Shown here: positions 18,106 through 27,829 of the stretch, in pieces
Position numbering within the stretch: the stretch's first letter is position 1
How the letters are laid out: each line of letters begins with the position of its first letter
Assembly (NCBI GenBank): GCA_031266665.1
Contig: JAISAO010000024.1
Span: 1 to 64,000, forward strand
From: Propionibacteriaceae bacterium
GTDB lineage: Bacteria; Actinomycetota; Actinomycetes; Propionibacteriales; Propionibacteriaceae
Direction: 5' to 3'
DNA: 64,000 nucleotides
The notes under the pieces: generated by a model
What the model was told of the DNA's origin: nothing
Databases searched by the model: none
Seen by the model: the letters and a program-made list of their open reading frames with translations, nothing else
Position numbers and translations under genes: made by a program

Positions 18106-18954
18106 TCAGGCCAGGGGCAGTTTGGCCGCGTGGTCGGGCACGTACTGGTTCTCCTCCCGGGGCGGGCGGATGTAGCCCCGGCGCTTGGGCCGAGGCGGAA
18201 TGACCACATCGGGCGGCGGCTGGCGGACATAGGGCACGGATTCGAGCAGGTGGTCCATGACGTTGAGGCGGGCCCGCTTCTTGTCCTCGGACTCGACCGT
18301 GAACCAGGGCGCCTCGGGGATGTCGGTGTGGACGAACATCTCGTCCTTGGCCCGGGAGTAGTCCTCCCAGCGGGTGATCGACTCCAGGTCCATGGGCGAC
18401 AGCTTCCAGCGCCGCATCGGGTCGTTCAGCCGGGAGCGGAAGCGTTTCTCCTGCTCGACGTCGGAGACCGAGAACCAGTATTTGCGCAGCATGATGCCGT
18501 CCTCGACCAGCAGGCGCTCGAAGATCGGGGCCTGGTGCAGGAAGCGGCGGTACTCCTCGCGCGAGCAGAAGCCCATGACCTTCTCCACCCCGGCCCGGTT
18601 GTACCAGGAGCGGTCGAAGACCACGATCTCGCCGGCCGTCGGCAGGTGGGTGATGTAGCGCTGGAAATACCACTGCCCTTGTTCCCTGGGCGAGGGCGCG
18701 GGCAGGGCGACGACGCGGCAATAACGCGGGTTGAGGTATTCGGTCAGCCGCTTGATGGCCCCGCCTTTGCCGGCCGCGTCCCGGCCCTCGAAGATCACCA
18801 CCAGGCGTTGCCCGGACTCCTTGATCCACTGCTGCATGTCGACCAGACTGGCTTGCAGCCGGGCCAGTTCGGCCTCATAGACCGCCAGCGGCAACTTGGC
18901 CTTCCCGCCGTTCGCCGCCTTGGCCGGTTGGGAACTCTTCTTCTCCTTGGGCAT
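18106..18954 (-). CDS. ppk2: Polyphosphate kinase 2 (class I type)
   Basis: PPK2 transfers phosphate between polyphosphate and nucleoside diphosphates in the cytosol. The 282-residue product begins MPKEKKSSQPAKAANG, preceded by AGGAG eight bases upstream; longer in-frame starts would add only low-complexity sequence. Motifs: Walker A GRDAAGKGGAIKR, the lid region PSPREQGQWYFQRY, Walker B VVFDRSWYNRAGVE and the C-terminal YVRQPPPDVVIPPRPKRRGY. It stands alone, convergent with cydAB, and interrupts the usual cydABDC arrangement. Confidence 0.92.
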   Translation of the reverse strand: MPKEKKSSQPAKAANGGKAKLPLAVYEAELARLQASLVDMQQWIKESGQRLVVIFEGRDAAGKGGAIKRLTEYLNPRYCRVVALPAPSPREQGQWYFQRYITHLPTAGEIVVFDRSWYNRAGVEKVMGFCSREEYRRFLHQAPIFERLLVEDGIMLRKYWFSVSDVEQEKRFRSRLNDPMRRWKLSPMDLESITRWEDYSRAKDEMFVHTDIPEAPWFTVESEDKKRARLNVMDHLLESVPYVRQPPPDVVIPPRPKRRGYIRPPREENQYVPDHAAKLPLA

Positions 18955-19276
18955 GGGCACTCCTGTGTGCGTCGAGGCCCCGAGGGCCGCTTCCAGGCTG
19001 GACAATACCGCTCCGGGGGTTGGTTTCACACCCCCGGTCGGCGCCTCTATCGGAGCCTTCACGACCGGTCCTCCGCCCACCCGTTCGGCCGCCGCCCGGC
19101 GACCGCCCAGGAGCGACCTGGCCGGACCCCGCCCACGCCCCTCGGGCGGTGGCGGTGGCGGTGTCGGTGGCACCAGGCCAGAGCCCGCCCGGCCCGGCCC
19201 ACCACCAACTGGGCGCGACCCTCGGACGAGGGCCGCCCGGCCACCGCTTGGAGGCTGCGAAGCAACGGAGTGGGGC
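18955..19276. other. Noncoding spacer upstream of ppk2
   Basis: This 320-bp stretch contains low-complexity GGCGGTGGCGGTG and CCCGCCCGG runs and no frame with coding character. It probably holds the ppk2 promoter and the flank of the following repeat array. Confidence 0.5.
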
Positions 19277-19386
19277 TTGCGAATCAACCAGATAAGGTTT
19301 GCGTATCAACGAGGTATGGCTTGCGAATCAACGAGGTTAAGATTGCGCATCAACGAGATAAGGCTTGCGAATCAGCGACTTGAGGC
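19277..19386 (+). repeat. Five-unit 22-bp tandem array upstream of ATPase gene
   Basis: Five units start at 19277, 19299, 19321, 19343 and 19365, exactly 22 bp apart. Each begins TTGCG(A/T/C)ATCA(A/G)C and most continue with (C/G)AG(A/G)T. There are no unique spacers, so this is not a CRISPR array. Twenty-two bp is close to two helical turns, which suits cooperative protein binding. The last unit supplies a TTGCGA -35-like box for the gene at 19399. Confidence 0.9.
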
Positions 19387-19392
19387 TATGAT
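19365..19392 (+). promoter_or_regulatory. Leaderless promoter at the end of the 22-bp array
   Basis: TTGCGA (19365-19370) and TATGAT (19387-19392) are 16 bp apart. The -10 box ends six bases before the GTG at 19399, so transcription should start at or next to the start codon. The -35 box is part of the fifth repeat unit. Confidence 0.6.
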
Positions 19393-19398
19393 GGCGGT

Positions 19399-20688
19399 GT
19401 GGAAGACGGTCTGGCCAGGCACTCCGAGGCAGAGGCGCGAGAGATCCTGGACTTCATGCCCGGTCTGGTCATCGAGGGCGCCCGCCAAGTGGGGAAGAGC
19501 ACGCTGGCCCGCCGCTTGGCGGCGACCGGCGAGGCCGTGATCGTCAACCTGGACGAGCCCCAGACCCGGGCGGCGGCGGCCGAGGATCTAGTCGGCTTCG
19601 TGGCCCAGGCCGGTCCTCGGCTGATGGTCATCGACGAGGCCCAACAGCTGCCCGAGATCACCGTGGCGGTCAAAACAGCCATCGACCGGGACCGCCGGCC
19701 GGGCCGCTTCGTCTTGACCGGCTCGTCCTCGCTGCTGCGGGTGCGCGGACTGGCCGACAGCCTGGCCGGGAGGGTCGGGCGGCTGCAGCTGTACGGCTTC
19801 AGCCAGGGCGAGCTGGCCGGCTCCCGGGACGATTTCGCGACCGCCGTGACGGCCGCCCCAAGCGACCGGTTGATCGCCCAGACCAGTGACCTCGACCGTC
19901 GCGATTACGCCCGGCTGGTGGCCCAGGGGGCCTATCCGCCCGTGCGGGAGGTCTCGGAGCGGCGTCGCCAGCGCTGGTTGGACGACTACCTCCAAGGGCT
20001 GCTGCGGCGCGACCTGCCCGAGCTGCGTCGTTTCTTCAGCTCGGACCGGGCCGGGTCGCTGCTACGCCTATTGGCCGCCAACCAGGCCGGGGAGGTGGTC
20101 AAAGCCCGACTGGCGCAGGAGTCGGAGGTCCCGGCCGCCACCATCTCGGCCTATCTCGACCTGCTGGCCGACGTCTGGCTCTTCGCCGCCGTCCCCACCT
20201 GGACGCCCAACCTGTCCCAGCGGGAGGTGGCCCGCCCCAAGGGCCTCATCTTGGACTCGGGGCTGGCCACCCGCTTGTGCCGGCTGACGGCCTCCCACCT
20301 GGCCAGCCTGGATCACGGCGCGGCCTTCGGCGCCCTGCTAGAGGGCTTCGTGGCCGCCGAACTCCTGCGCCAGCGCACCTGGTCCGCGACCAGTTTCGAC
20401 CTCTTCCACTACCGGGACCGGGCCGGGGCGGAGGTCGACTTGATCCTGGAGCTGGATGGCGGACAGGTCATCGCCGTGGAAGTCAAGGCCGCCACTTCTT
20501 TCCAAGCGGCCCACTTTAAGTCGCTCAAGGTCTTGCGCGACAAGCTGGGCCGCCGCCTGACGGCCGGCATCGTCTTGAACACCGGCGCGGCCGGCTACCG
20601 CTTCTCAGACCGCCTCTACGGGCTTCCCATCAGTGCCCTGTGGCGACTGGGCGCCGACCCGACGGGGCGCGATCCGGCCGCCGATTGA
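19399..20688 (+). CDS. AAA_14/DUF4143 ATPase with 22-bp repeat arrays
   Basis: The 429-residue product has an N-terminal AAA+ domain: Walker A EGARQVGKST (about 22-30), Walker B LMVIDEAQQLPE (about 75-86) and a sensor strand RFVLTGSSS. The C-terminal DUF4143 half includes a winged-helix-like stretch and a PD-(D/E)xK-type core, AEVDLILELDGG with IAVEVKAA (about 347-365). Members are common and mostly uncharacterised; proposed roles include DNA binding or processing. The start is GTG without a Shine-Dalgarno sequence, matching a leaderless transcript. Arrays of 22-bp repeats lie directly upstream and just downstream in the same orientation. The gene sits between cydAB and cydDC. Confidence 0.85.
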   Translation: MEDGLARHSEAEAREILDFMPGLVIEGARQVGKSTLARRLAATGEAVIVNLDEPQTRAAAAEDLVGFVAQAGPRLMVIDEAQQLPEITVAVKTAIDRDRRPGRFVLTGSSSLLRVRGLADSLAGRVGRLQLYGFSQGELAGSRDDFATAVTAAPSDRLIAQTSDLDRRDYARLVAQGAYPPVREVSERRRQRWLDDYLQGLLRRDLPELRRFFSSDRAGSLLRLLAANQAGEVVKARLAQESEVPAATISAYLDLLADVWLFAAVPTWTPNLSQREVARPKGLILDSGLATRLCRLTASHLASLDHGAAFGALLEGFVAAELLRQRTWSATSFDLFHYRDRAGAEVDLILELDGGQVIAVEVKAATSFQAAHFKSLKVLRDKLGRRLTAGIVLNTGAAGYRFSDRLYGLPISALWRLGADPTGRDPAAD

Positions 20689-20734
20689 GCCGGCCCGGCC
20701 CGATCCCGCCGTCGGACGGCCGCTTACCCCCGCC

Positions 20735-20822
20735 CGGCGGATCAACCAGCTAGGCGCTGCGCATCAACCAGCTAGGCGCTGCGCGTCAACCAGATGGAGG
20801 TTGCGAATCAACCAGATGGCGT
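20735..20822 (+). repeat. Second 22-bp array, downstream of ATPase gene
   Basis: Four units with ATCAACCAG or GTCAACCAG at 20741, 20763, 20785 and 20807 keep the 22-bp period and the orientation of the upstream array (unit 4: TTGCGAATCAACCAGATGG). The array ends about 100 bp before cydDC, so it could also act on that gene. Confidence 0.88.
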
Positions 20823-20926
20823 CGGCGGCGCCAGTCGGACGACCGCTTCTAAGAGGCGGCTGAATCGGCCTGGACTCGGATGGTGGTCCGAACTGGTTGA
20901 ATGAGCCGGTGGGCGAAGGAGGGTGG

Positions 20927-23900
20927 ATGCGCGGAGGTGGAGCCTCTCGGACACGGCCGGGACGTGCGGCGCGGACGGCGCGGCCGGGGCGAGGGCGGGG
21001 TAGCGGGGCGATGCGGGCGCCGATCGATCCCCGGCTGGTGCGGCGGGCCGACGCCACCAAGGTCTATCTGCTGACCGGGGTGGCCGCCGGCACGGCCACG
21101 GCCGTCTTGGTGCTGCTCCAGGCCCAACTGCTGTCCCGCTCCATCGCCACCGTCTTCTCGCGCCACAGCCTGGACGGGCTGACCGCCCCCCTGATCGGAC
21201 TGGCGGCCGTCCTGGCGGGCCGGGGGCTGCTCAGCTGGCTCAACGCCTGGTCGGCCCAGCGCACCGCCGCCGCTGTCAAATCCCAGTTGCGCCAAGACAT
21301 CATGGCCTCCCGGCTGAACCGGCCGATCCGCTCGACCACCACCTCTTCGACCCTGGTGACTCTGGTGACCCAGGGGTTGGACGCCTTGGACGGCTACTTC
21401 TCGAAGTATCTGCCCCAACTGTTGCTGGCCGTGACCGTGCCCTTGATCCTGGGGGTGGCCATCTTGGCGCGGGATCTCGGCTCGGCGGTGATCATCGCCG
21501 CCACCATCCCCTTCATCCCCCTGCTGATGGCGCTGGTCGGGATCAAGACCCAGGAGTCGGTCGAGAAGCGGTGGCGCTTCCAAACCCGGCTGGCCAACCA
21601 CTTCGCCGACCTGGTGGCCGGGCTGCCCACCCTCCAGGTGTTCTCCCGCGCCCGCGCCCAGGCCGCTGGGCTGCGCCGGACGGAGGCCGCCAACCGCCGG
21701 GCCACCATGGGCATTCTGAGAATATCTTTCCTGTCGGCCCTGGTGCTGGAGTTGTTCTCCACCTTGGCCGTGGCGGTGGTGGCGGTCACCATCGGCACCC
21801 GGCTGTGCACCGGGGGGATGGACTTCCAGACCGCCCTGTTCGTCCTCATCCTGGCCCCCGAGGTCTACCTGCCGATCCGCCAGGTGGGGGTCCATTACCA
21901 CGACTCGGCCGACGGCCTGGCCGCCGCCGAGGCCGCTTTCGCCGAGATCGACGGTCTGGCTGAGGCGGTGCCGGGCCAGCCGTCCTCCGGTCAGTCGGCT
22001 TCTGGTCGGCCGGCCCCTGACCGGTCATCCTCTGTCCAGCCGGCCGGGGCCGGCACGCCGCCGACCGGGTCTGGCGCCGGGTCTGATGGGGCGGGCACGC
22101 CGCCTGCTGGAGTTGACGCCCAAGCGGCCGGGGCCGATGCGTCAGCGGTCGGTGTTGGCGCGTCGCCGCCGACGGCCGACGCCCGGACGGGTGAAACCGG
22201 CCCGCGCCCAGTCAGGACTGACACGTCGCCGGCCGAGTCCGGCGGCCGGCCGGCCGAGCCTGGGGCCGTACCCGCCCGGCCGACCGGGGGTGACGCCCTG
22301 GCGCCGCCCCGCTGTGACACCATCCGCGCCCGCGGCCTGGGCTACAGCTATCCCGGCGCCGCCGGCCCGGCCCTGGCCCCGGTCGACCTGGACCTCGGGC
22401 CGGGCCAGGTGGTGGCCCTGGCCGGGCGTAGCGGCGGCGGCAAGACCACGCTGCTCAACCTGGTCCTGGGCTTCCTGGCGCCCACGGTCGGCGACCTCGA
22501 CCTGGGCGGCGTGGCGGCCTCCCGGGTCGATCTGGCGGCCTGGCGGCGGCGCTTGGCCTATGTCCCCCAGACGCCGGGGCTGGTGGAGGGCAGCATCGCC
22601 GACAATGTCCGCTTCGGCTTGGCCGAGGCCGCGCCGGCCCAGATCCGAGCCGCCCTGGAGCGGGCCGGGGCCGCCCGGCTGGACCCGGAGCGGCTGATCG
22701 GCGACGACGGCCAGGGGCTGTCGGCGGGCGAGCGCCGCCGGGTCGGCCTGGCCCGGGCGCTGTTGCGGATCGAGGCCGGCGACGCTCGGGTGCTGCTGCT
22801 GGACGAGCCCACGGCCGGCCTGGACGCCGACGCCGAGGCCTGGGTCTTGTCCAGCTTGCGCGCCTCGGGCGCCGCCGCCCTGGTGGTGTCGCACCGCCCG
22901 GCGGTCTTGGCCGCCGCCGACCGGGTGGTCCAGATCGACCCTCCGCCGCCCACCTCAACGGCCGGCACCGCCGTCGAGGCCGACCCCGGGGCGGCCGTCT
23001 CGGGGCGCCTCCTTGCCGACTCGGCCGCCGCTGAAAACACCGCGCCACCCGCCGTCTCGGGTCGCGCCGTCGAGGTCTCGTCGCCCGCCGTCGAGGTCTC
23101 GCCGTCCGCCGCTCCGGGCACCCCCGGCCCGGGCCGGGCCGCCGCCGACTTGGCCCCGCCGCCGGCCGTCTCTGGAAGCGCTCCGGGTCGTGCCGCCGAC
23201 TCGGCCTCGTCGCCCGCCCCTCGCCCCCAAGGCTTCTTCATCGACTTCGCCAACCCCCTGGCCCAACCCAAACAGGACTTGTTAGACCAGCCGGAGGACG
23301 AGGCCGAGGCCATCCTGTCCCGGGGGCGGTCGCCCCTGTGGCGGCTGGTCCGATCCCTGCTGCGGGCTGTGCCCCGGGGCCGCTCCCGGCTGCTGGCGGC
23401 CGTCCTGCTGGCCTTCGTCGCCGCCGGGTCGTCGGTCGCCCTGATGGGTATCTCGGCCTGGCTGATCTCGCGCGCCGCCGAACGGCCCGACTTCTTACAG
23501 TTGACCGTGGCGGCGGCCGGGGTGCGGGCCTGCGCCATCGCCCGGGCCGTCGGTCGCTACGTCGAACGCCTGGTGGGCCACGACCTGGCCCTGCGGCTGC
23601 AATCGGCCCTGCGTCTGCGGACCTACGCCCGATTGGCCCGCACCACCTTGCTGGGCCGCTCCCGAGGCGACCTGCTGGTCCGGGTGGTGGCCGACGTGGC
23701 CGCCATCGAGGAAGTCGTCGTCCGGGTGGTGTTGCCCTTCGCGGCCGCCGCCATGGTGGTGTTGGCGACCTGTGGTCTGATCGCCTGGTGGAGTTGGCCG
23801 GTGGCCTTGGTCTACCTGGTCAGCGCCGTTCTGGGCGGGGTGGTGGTGCCCTGGCTGACCCAGCGGGTGTCGCTGCGGGCCGACCGCCAGGCCGCCCCCC

Positions 23901-24916
23901 TGCGCGGCCAACTCGGCGCCATCGTCCACTCCCTCTCCCGCACCGCCCCCGACCTGGCCGCCTACGGCTTGGCCGCCCCAGCCCTGGAGCGGTTGCGCGC
24001 CACCGACGCCCGGCTGCGCGCCGTCGAGGCCAAGGCGGCTTGGGCCCAGGGCCTGGGCGCCGGCCTGCAGCAGGTGGCGGCCGGTCTGGCCGTCCTGGGG
24101 GGGCTGTGGCTGGGCAGCCAGGCCGTGGCCGGCGGCGGGCTGAGGCCGACCATGGTGGCGGTCTTCGTCCTCACCCCCCTGGCGCTGCACGAGGTCTTCG
24201 CCAACTTCGCCCAGGCCGCCCAGAGCCTGACCCGGGCCGGCGCCGCCCTCGGCCGGGTGACGGCCATCCTGGAGGCCCCGCCGGTGGGCCAGGGCGACGC
24301 GCCGCTGACCCCGCTCCAGGGCTCCCCCGGGGTCAAGCTGACGGATGTGGCCGTGGGTTGGCCGGGGAACGCCAGTGTGGTGGCCGGCGTCGAGCTGGAG
24401 TTGGGGCCGGGCCAGTCGCTGGCCGTCATCGGCCCCTCCGGCATCGGCAAGACCACTTTGGCCGCCACCATCATGGGCCTGATCCCGGCCCAGCGGGGCA
24501 CGGTCGAGGTCTCCGGGCGGATCGGCTACCTGGCCCAGGACGCCCACATCTTCGCCACCACGGTGGCCGAGAACGTCCGCATCGGCGACAAGGACGCCTC
24601 CGACCAGGCCGTCCGCGCCGCCTTGGCCCGGGCCGGCCTGCCCGGCTTCGACCCCGATCGGGTGGTGGGCGAGTTCGGGGCCACCTTGTCCGGCGGCGAG
24701 GCCCGTCGGCTGGCCCTGGCCCGGTTGGACGTCGGCGTCTTCGACTGGCTGATCCTGGACGAGCCGACCGAACACCTCGACCGGGAGACGGCCGACGCCC
24801 TGATGGACGACATCTGGGCCCGCCTGGACCGCCGCCCGGTGCTGGTGGTCTCCCACGACGAGTCGCTGGCCGCCCGCTGCGACGCCGTGCTCGACCTGAC
24901 CGCCCTGGCCCCGTAG
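20927..24916 (+). CDS. cydDC: Fused CydD-CydC glutathione/cysteine ABC exporter
   Basis: CydDC exports thiols and is needed to assemble cytochrome bd. The 1,329-residue fusion holds TMD1 (about 30-330), NBD1 (Walker A GRSGGGKTT near 500; LSAGERRRVGLARALL), TMD2 (about 800-1080) and NBD2 (Walker A GPSGIGKTT near 1170; LSGGEARRLALARL; LILDEPTEHLD). Two long disordered segments rich in Pro/Ala/Gly/Thr separate TMD1 from NBD1 (about 346-460) and NBD1 from TMD2 (about 673-785), far longer than usual. AAGGAGG five bases upstream supports ATG 20927 over a TTG at 20897; ATG 21011 is also possible. The order CydD then CydC is the actinobacterial fusion type. Confidence 0.92.
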   Translation: MRGGGASRTRPGRAARTARPGRGRGSGAMRAPIDPRLVRRADATKVYLLTGVAAGTATAVLVLLQAQLLSRSIATVFSRHSLDGLTAPLIGLAAVLAGRGLLSWLNAWSAQRTAAAVKSQLRQDIMASRLNRPIRSTTTSSTLVTLVTQGLDALDGYFSKYLPQLLLAVTVPLILGVAILARDLGSAVIIAATIPFIPLLMALVGIKTQESVEKRWRFQTRLANHFADLVAGLPTLQVFSRARAQAAGLRRTEAANRRATMGILRISFLSALVLELFSTLAVAVVAVTIGTRLCTGGMDFQTALFVLILAPEVYLPIRQVGVHYHDSADGLAAAEAAFAEIDGLAEAVPGQPSSGQSASGRPAPDRSSSVQPAGAGTPPTGSGAGSDGAGTPPAGVDAQAAGADASAVGVGASPPTADARTGETGPRPVRTDTSPAESGGRPAEPGAVPARPTGGDALAPPRCDTIRARGLGYSYPGAAGPALAPVDLDLGPGQVVALAGRSGGGKTTLLNLVLGFLAPTVGDLDLGGVAASRVDLAAWRRRLAYVPQTPGLVEGSIADNVRFGLAEAAPAQIRAALERAGAARLDPERLIGDDGQGLSAGERRRVGLARALLRIEAGDARVLLLDEPTAGLDADAEAWVLSSLRASGAAALVVSHRPAVLAAADRVVQIDPPPPTSTAGTAVEADPGAAVSGRLLADSAAAENTAPPAVSGRAVEVSSPAVEVSPSAAPGTPGPGRAAADLAPPPAVSGSAPGRAADSASSPAPRPQGFFIDFANPLAQPKQDLLDQPEDEAEAILSRGRSPLWRLVRSLLRAVPRGRSRLLAAVLLAFVAAGSSVALMGISAWLISRAAERPDFLQLTVAAAGVRACAIARAVGRYVERLVGHDLALRLQSALRLRTYARLARTTLLGRSRGDLLVRVVADVAAIEEVVVRVVLPFAAAAMVVLATCGLIAWWSWPVALVYLVSAVLGGVVVPWLTQRVSLRADRQAAPLRGQLGAIVHSLSRTAPDLAAYGLAAPALERLRATDARLRAVEAKAAWAQGLGAGLQQVAAGLAVLGGLWLGSQAVAGGGLRPTMVAVFVLTPLALHEVFANFAQAAQSLTRAGAALGRVTAILEAPPVGQGDAPLTPLQGSPGVKLTDVAVGWPGNASVVAGVELELGPGQSLAVIGPSGIGKTTLAATIMGLIPAQRGTVEVSGRIGYLAQDAHIFATTVAENVRIGDKDASDQAVRAALARAGLPGFDPDRVVGEFGATLSGGEARRLALARLDVGVFDWLILDEPTEHLDRETADALMDDIWARLDRRPVLVVSHDESLAARCDAVLDLTALAP

Positions 24917-24925
24917 CCCCACGCG

Positions 24926-24956
24926 GCGCTCGCCCCGACGCCTGAGGGGCGGGCGC
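24926..24956 (+). terminator. Hairpin terminator after cydDC
   Basis: GCGCTCGCCCC (24926-24936) pairs with GGGGCGGGCGC (24946-24956), with one T-G wobble and a 9-nt loop, ten bases after the stop. There is no T tract. Confidence 0.65.
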
Positions 24957-25010
24957 TGGTATCCTCGAAGCCGCTTTATTCAGATTTATTCACACTGGTG
25001 CTAGGTGGTC

Positions 25011-27038
25011 ATGGACCTGATCAAGAAACTGCTCAAAGGGCCATTCGTCTGGGTTCTGCTGGGTGTTGTCGCCCTGGCCTGGGTGGTGTCGCTGTTCGCC
25101 TCGGCCAACGGTTACACCGAGGTTTCGACCGGCGAGGCGGTGGCGTTGATCGAGGGCCAGACCAGGCTGAAGGAAGTCGTCTTGACCGACAACGATCAGA
25201 CGATTGAGATCGAGACCGCCGACGGCCGCAAGGTCAAGGCCACCTGGGTGGGCGACCAGGTGGACTCCCTGGTCGAAAGACTGAACCAGCGGCTGGCGGA
25301 CAAGACCGTGGACAAGTGGGACGGCGTCAACGCCACCACCGGTTTCTGGGGCTCGCTGTTGGCGACCGTCGTCCCCTTCGTCATCATCGTGGCCGTCTTC
25401 TTCTTCCTCATGAACAGCATGCAGGGCGGCGGCCGGGTGATGCAGTTCGGCCGCTCCCGGGCCAAGACCATGAACAAGGACACCCCCAAGACGACCTTCG
25501 ACGATGTGGCCGGGGTGGACGAGGCCGTCGAAGAGTTGCAAGAGATCAAAGATTTCTTGGCCGAGCCGTCCAAGTTCAAGGCCTTGGGGGCCAAAATCCC
25601 CAAAGGGGTCTTGCTCTACGGCCCGCCCGGGACCGGCAAGACGCTGTTGGCCCGGGCCGTGGCCGGGGAGGCCGGGGCGCCGTTCTACTCCATCTCCGGA
25701 TCCGATTTCGTGGAGATGTTCGTCGGCGTCGGCGCCTCCCGGGTGCGCGACCTGTTCGAGCAGGCCAAACAACACGCCCCGGCCATCGTCTTCATCGATG
25801 AGATCGACGCCGTCGGCCGCCACCGCGGGGCCGGCCTGGGCGGCGGCCACGACGAGCGCGAGCAGACCCTGAACCAGTTATTGGTGGAGATGGACGGCTT
25901 CGACGCCCACGGCGGCGTCATTCTGATCGCCGCCACCAACCGGCCCGACGTGCTCGACCCGGCGTTGCTGCGCCCGGGCCGCTTCGACCGCCAGATCGCC
26001 GTCGACGCCCCCGACCTGCGCGGGCGCTACCAAATTCTGGGGGTTCACGCCGCCGGCAAGCCGCTGGACGAGACGGTCGATCTGCGGGCCGTGGCCCGCC
26101 GCACGCCCGGTTTCACCGGCGCCGATCTGGCCAATGTCTTGAACGAGGCCGCTCTGCTGGCCGCCCGGCGCGACCGCTCGACCATTGACGACGACATCTT
26201 GGACGAGGCCATCGACCGGGTGATCGCCGGGCCGCAGCGTCGCACCCGGCTGATGAGTTCCCAGGAATTGCTCATCACGGCCTACCACGAGGGCGGCCAC
26301 GCCCTGGTGGCCGCCGCCATGCCGGGCAACGACCCGGTGCAGAAGATCACCATCCTGCCGAGGGGCCGGGCGCTCGGCTACACCATGGTCCTGCCCGATC
26401 AGGACAAGTACTCCCAGACCCGGGGCGAATTGTTGGGCCAGCTGGCCTATATGTTGGGCGGCCGGGCGGCCGAGGAATTGATCTTCCACGACCCCACCAC
26501 CGGGGCCTCCAACGACATTGAGAAGGCCACCAAGCTGAGCCGGGCGATGGTCACCCAGTTCGGCATGACCGAGGCCCTGGGGGCGGTCCATTACAGCGCC
26601 GACGACCATGAGCCCTTCGTCGGTATGAGCGTCGGCCGCTCCCAGGCCTACTCCGACCAGACCGCCTCGATCATCGACGCCGAGATCTCGGCCCTGATCA
26701 ACGTCGCCCACCAGGAGGCCTTCGACTGCCTGGTGGACAATCGGCCTGTCCTCGACCAGTTGGTGCGCCAACTGCTGGAGCACGAGACCTTGGACAAGGA
26801 GCAGGTGCAAGAGATCTTCGCCGACCTGAAGCGCCGCCCGGAGCGGCCGCCCTGGACCGGCTCGCCCGACCGCCAGCCCTCGGCCATCCCGCCCGTGCCC
26901 GCCCCGGACGAGCCGGCCGGCGTCGATCTGGACGATCTGGCCAAGGTGCCGGTGCGCCGCCGCTCGGAGGCCGATCCGACGGACGGCTGGATCGACCAGA
27001 CGCCGGTCGGCGACTGGGCCCCGCCGACCCGGCAGTGA
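25011..27038 (+). CDS. ftsH: ATP-dependent zinc metalloprotease FtsH
   Basis: FtsH is a membrane-anchored hexameric AAA protease that degrades misfolded membrane proteins. The 675-residue product has two N-terminal helices (about 10-28 and 112-132), a FtsH_ext domain between them, and an AAA module with Walker A GPPGTGKT (about 204-211), Walker B FIDEID and the second region of homology. The zinc site HEGGH (about 426-430) has Gly where most members have Ala (HEAGH). The tail after residue 605 is Pro/Asp-rich. GTG 25005 is an alternative start. As in many actinobacteria it leads the folate cluster, but tilS and hpt are absent upstream. Confidence 0.95.
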   Translation: MDLIKKLLKGPFVWVLLGVVALAWVVSLFASANGYTEVSTGEAVALIEGQTRLKEVVLTDNDQTIEIETADGRKVKATWVGDQVDSLVERLNQRLADKTVDKWDGVNATTGFWGSLLATVVPFVIIVAVFFFLMNSMQGGGRVMQFGRSRAKTMNKDTPKTTFDDVAGVDEAVEELQEIKDFLAEPSKFKALGAKIPKGVLLYGPPGTGKTLLARAVAGEAGAPFYSISGSDFVEMFVGVGASRVRDLFEQAKQHAPAIVFIDEIDAVGRHRGAGLGGGHDEREQTLNQLLVEMDGFDAHGGVILIAATNRPDVLDPALLRPGRFDRQIAVDAPDLRGRYQILGVHAAGKPLDETVDLRAVARRTPGFTGADLANVLNEAALLAARRDRSTIDDDILDEAIDRVIAGPQRRTRLMSSQELLITAYHEGGHALVAAAMPGNDPVQKITILPRGRALGYTMVLPDQDKYSQTRGELLGQLAYMLGGRAAEELIFHDPTTGASNDIEKATKLSRAMVTQFGMTEALGAVHYSADDHEPFVGMSVGRSQAYSDQTASIIDAEISALINVAHQEAFDCLVDNRPVLDQLVRQLLEHETLDKEQVQEIFADLKRRPERPPWTGSPDRQPSAIPPVPAPDEPAGVDLDDLAKVPVRRRSEADPTDGWIDQTPVGDWAPPTRQ

Positions 27039-27042
27039 GCGG

Positions 27043-27267
27043 GTGCCGAAGGTGAGGACGATCAAGGCCAGTCAGCTAGGCATGGGCGACTTGGGGCATG
27101 TGGTGAAATTTCAACACCTTTCCAAGCAGGTCATCACAGTGCTGTCGGCAGTCATACACGAAGACAACGGTAAAGTTTCCTTGATCACGCCTAGCGCCGG
27201 GACCTGGGTTGTGAGCTGGGACCAGCCCGTTTCCGTCGTTCCATCATCTCCATCCCATGCCGGTTGA
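27043..27267 (+). CDS. Small hypothetical protein between ftsH and folE
   Basis: A 74-residue GTG-initiated frame starts five bases after ftsH and overlaps folE by 11 bp. Its sequence ([40 protein letters not shown]) has the alternating pattern of a small beta-rich domain. The codons are less GC-biased at third positions than those of its neighbours, hinting at foreign origin. I do not recognise a family. The dense spacing and protein-like composition favour a real gene over a chance frame. Confidence 0.6.
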   Translation: MPKVRTIKASQLGMGDLGHVVKFQHLSKQVITVLSAVIHEDNGKVSLITPSAGTWVVSWDQPVSVVPSSPSHAG

Positions 27268-27829
27268 CCAGCCCCGGGCCGCCGCCGCCGTCCGCGAACT
27301 GCTCTGGGCCATCGGCGAGGACCCCGACCGCGAGGGGCTGCGGGAGACCCCGGCCCGGGTCGCCCGCGCCTACGCCGAGGCCTTCGCCGGGCTCGACCAG
27401 GACCCGGCCGACGCCCTCGGCACCCGCTTCGACATCGACCACCAGGAGCTCATCCTGGTGAAGGACATCGAGCTGTGGAGCTACTGCGAGCACCACCTCC
27501 TGCCCTTCACCGGCCTGGCCCACGTCGGCTACATCCCTGGCCAGTTGAAGCAGATCGTCGGCCTGTCCAAGCTGGCCCGCCTGGTCGACGTCTACGCCAA
27601 GCGCCCCCAGGTCCAGGAACGTCTGACCACTCAGATCGCCGACGCCCTGGTGGCCGGCCTGCGGCCGGGCGGCGTCATCGTGGTGATCGAGGCCGAACAC
27701 CTCTGCATGTCGATGCGCGGCGTCCGCCGCCCCGGCGCCAAGACGGTGACCTCGGCCGTGCGCGGCCAACTGGCCCGCCCGGCCACCCGGGCCGAGGCCA
27801 TGAGCTTGATCTTGGCGGGCCGCCCGTGA
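27257..27829 (+). CDS. folE: GTP cyclohydrolase I
   Basis: The enzyme converts GTP to 7,8-dihydroneopterin triphosphate, the first step of folate synthesis. The 190-residue product carries the zinc and active-site signatures ([52 protein letters not shown]). The length is typical. It lies between ftsH and the folP-folB-folK fusion; its 3' end is part of a 46-bp direct duplication whose second copy covers the folP start. Confidence 0.95.
   Translation: MPVDQPRAAAAVRELLWAIGEDPDREGLRETPARVARAYAEAFAGLDQDPADALGTRFDIDHQELILVKDIELWSYCEHHLLPFTGLAHVGYIPGQLKQIVGLSKLARLVDVYAKRPQVQERLTTQIADALVAGLRPGGVIVVIEAEHLCMSMRGVRRPGAKTVTSAVRGQLARPATRAEAMSLILAGRP

Noticed and set aside
18955-19287. Longer PPK2 starting further upstream
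   Set aside because: The added sequence is low-complexity, while a good AGGAG site precedes the MPKEKK start.
19277-20822. CRISPR array
   Set aside because: The units are contiguous at a 22-bp period with no unique spacers, and no cas genes are present.
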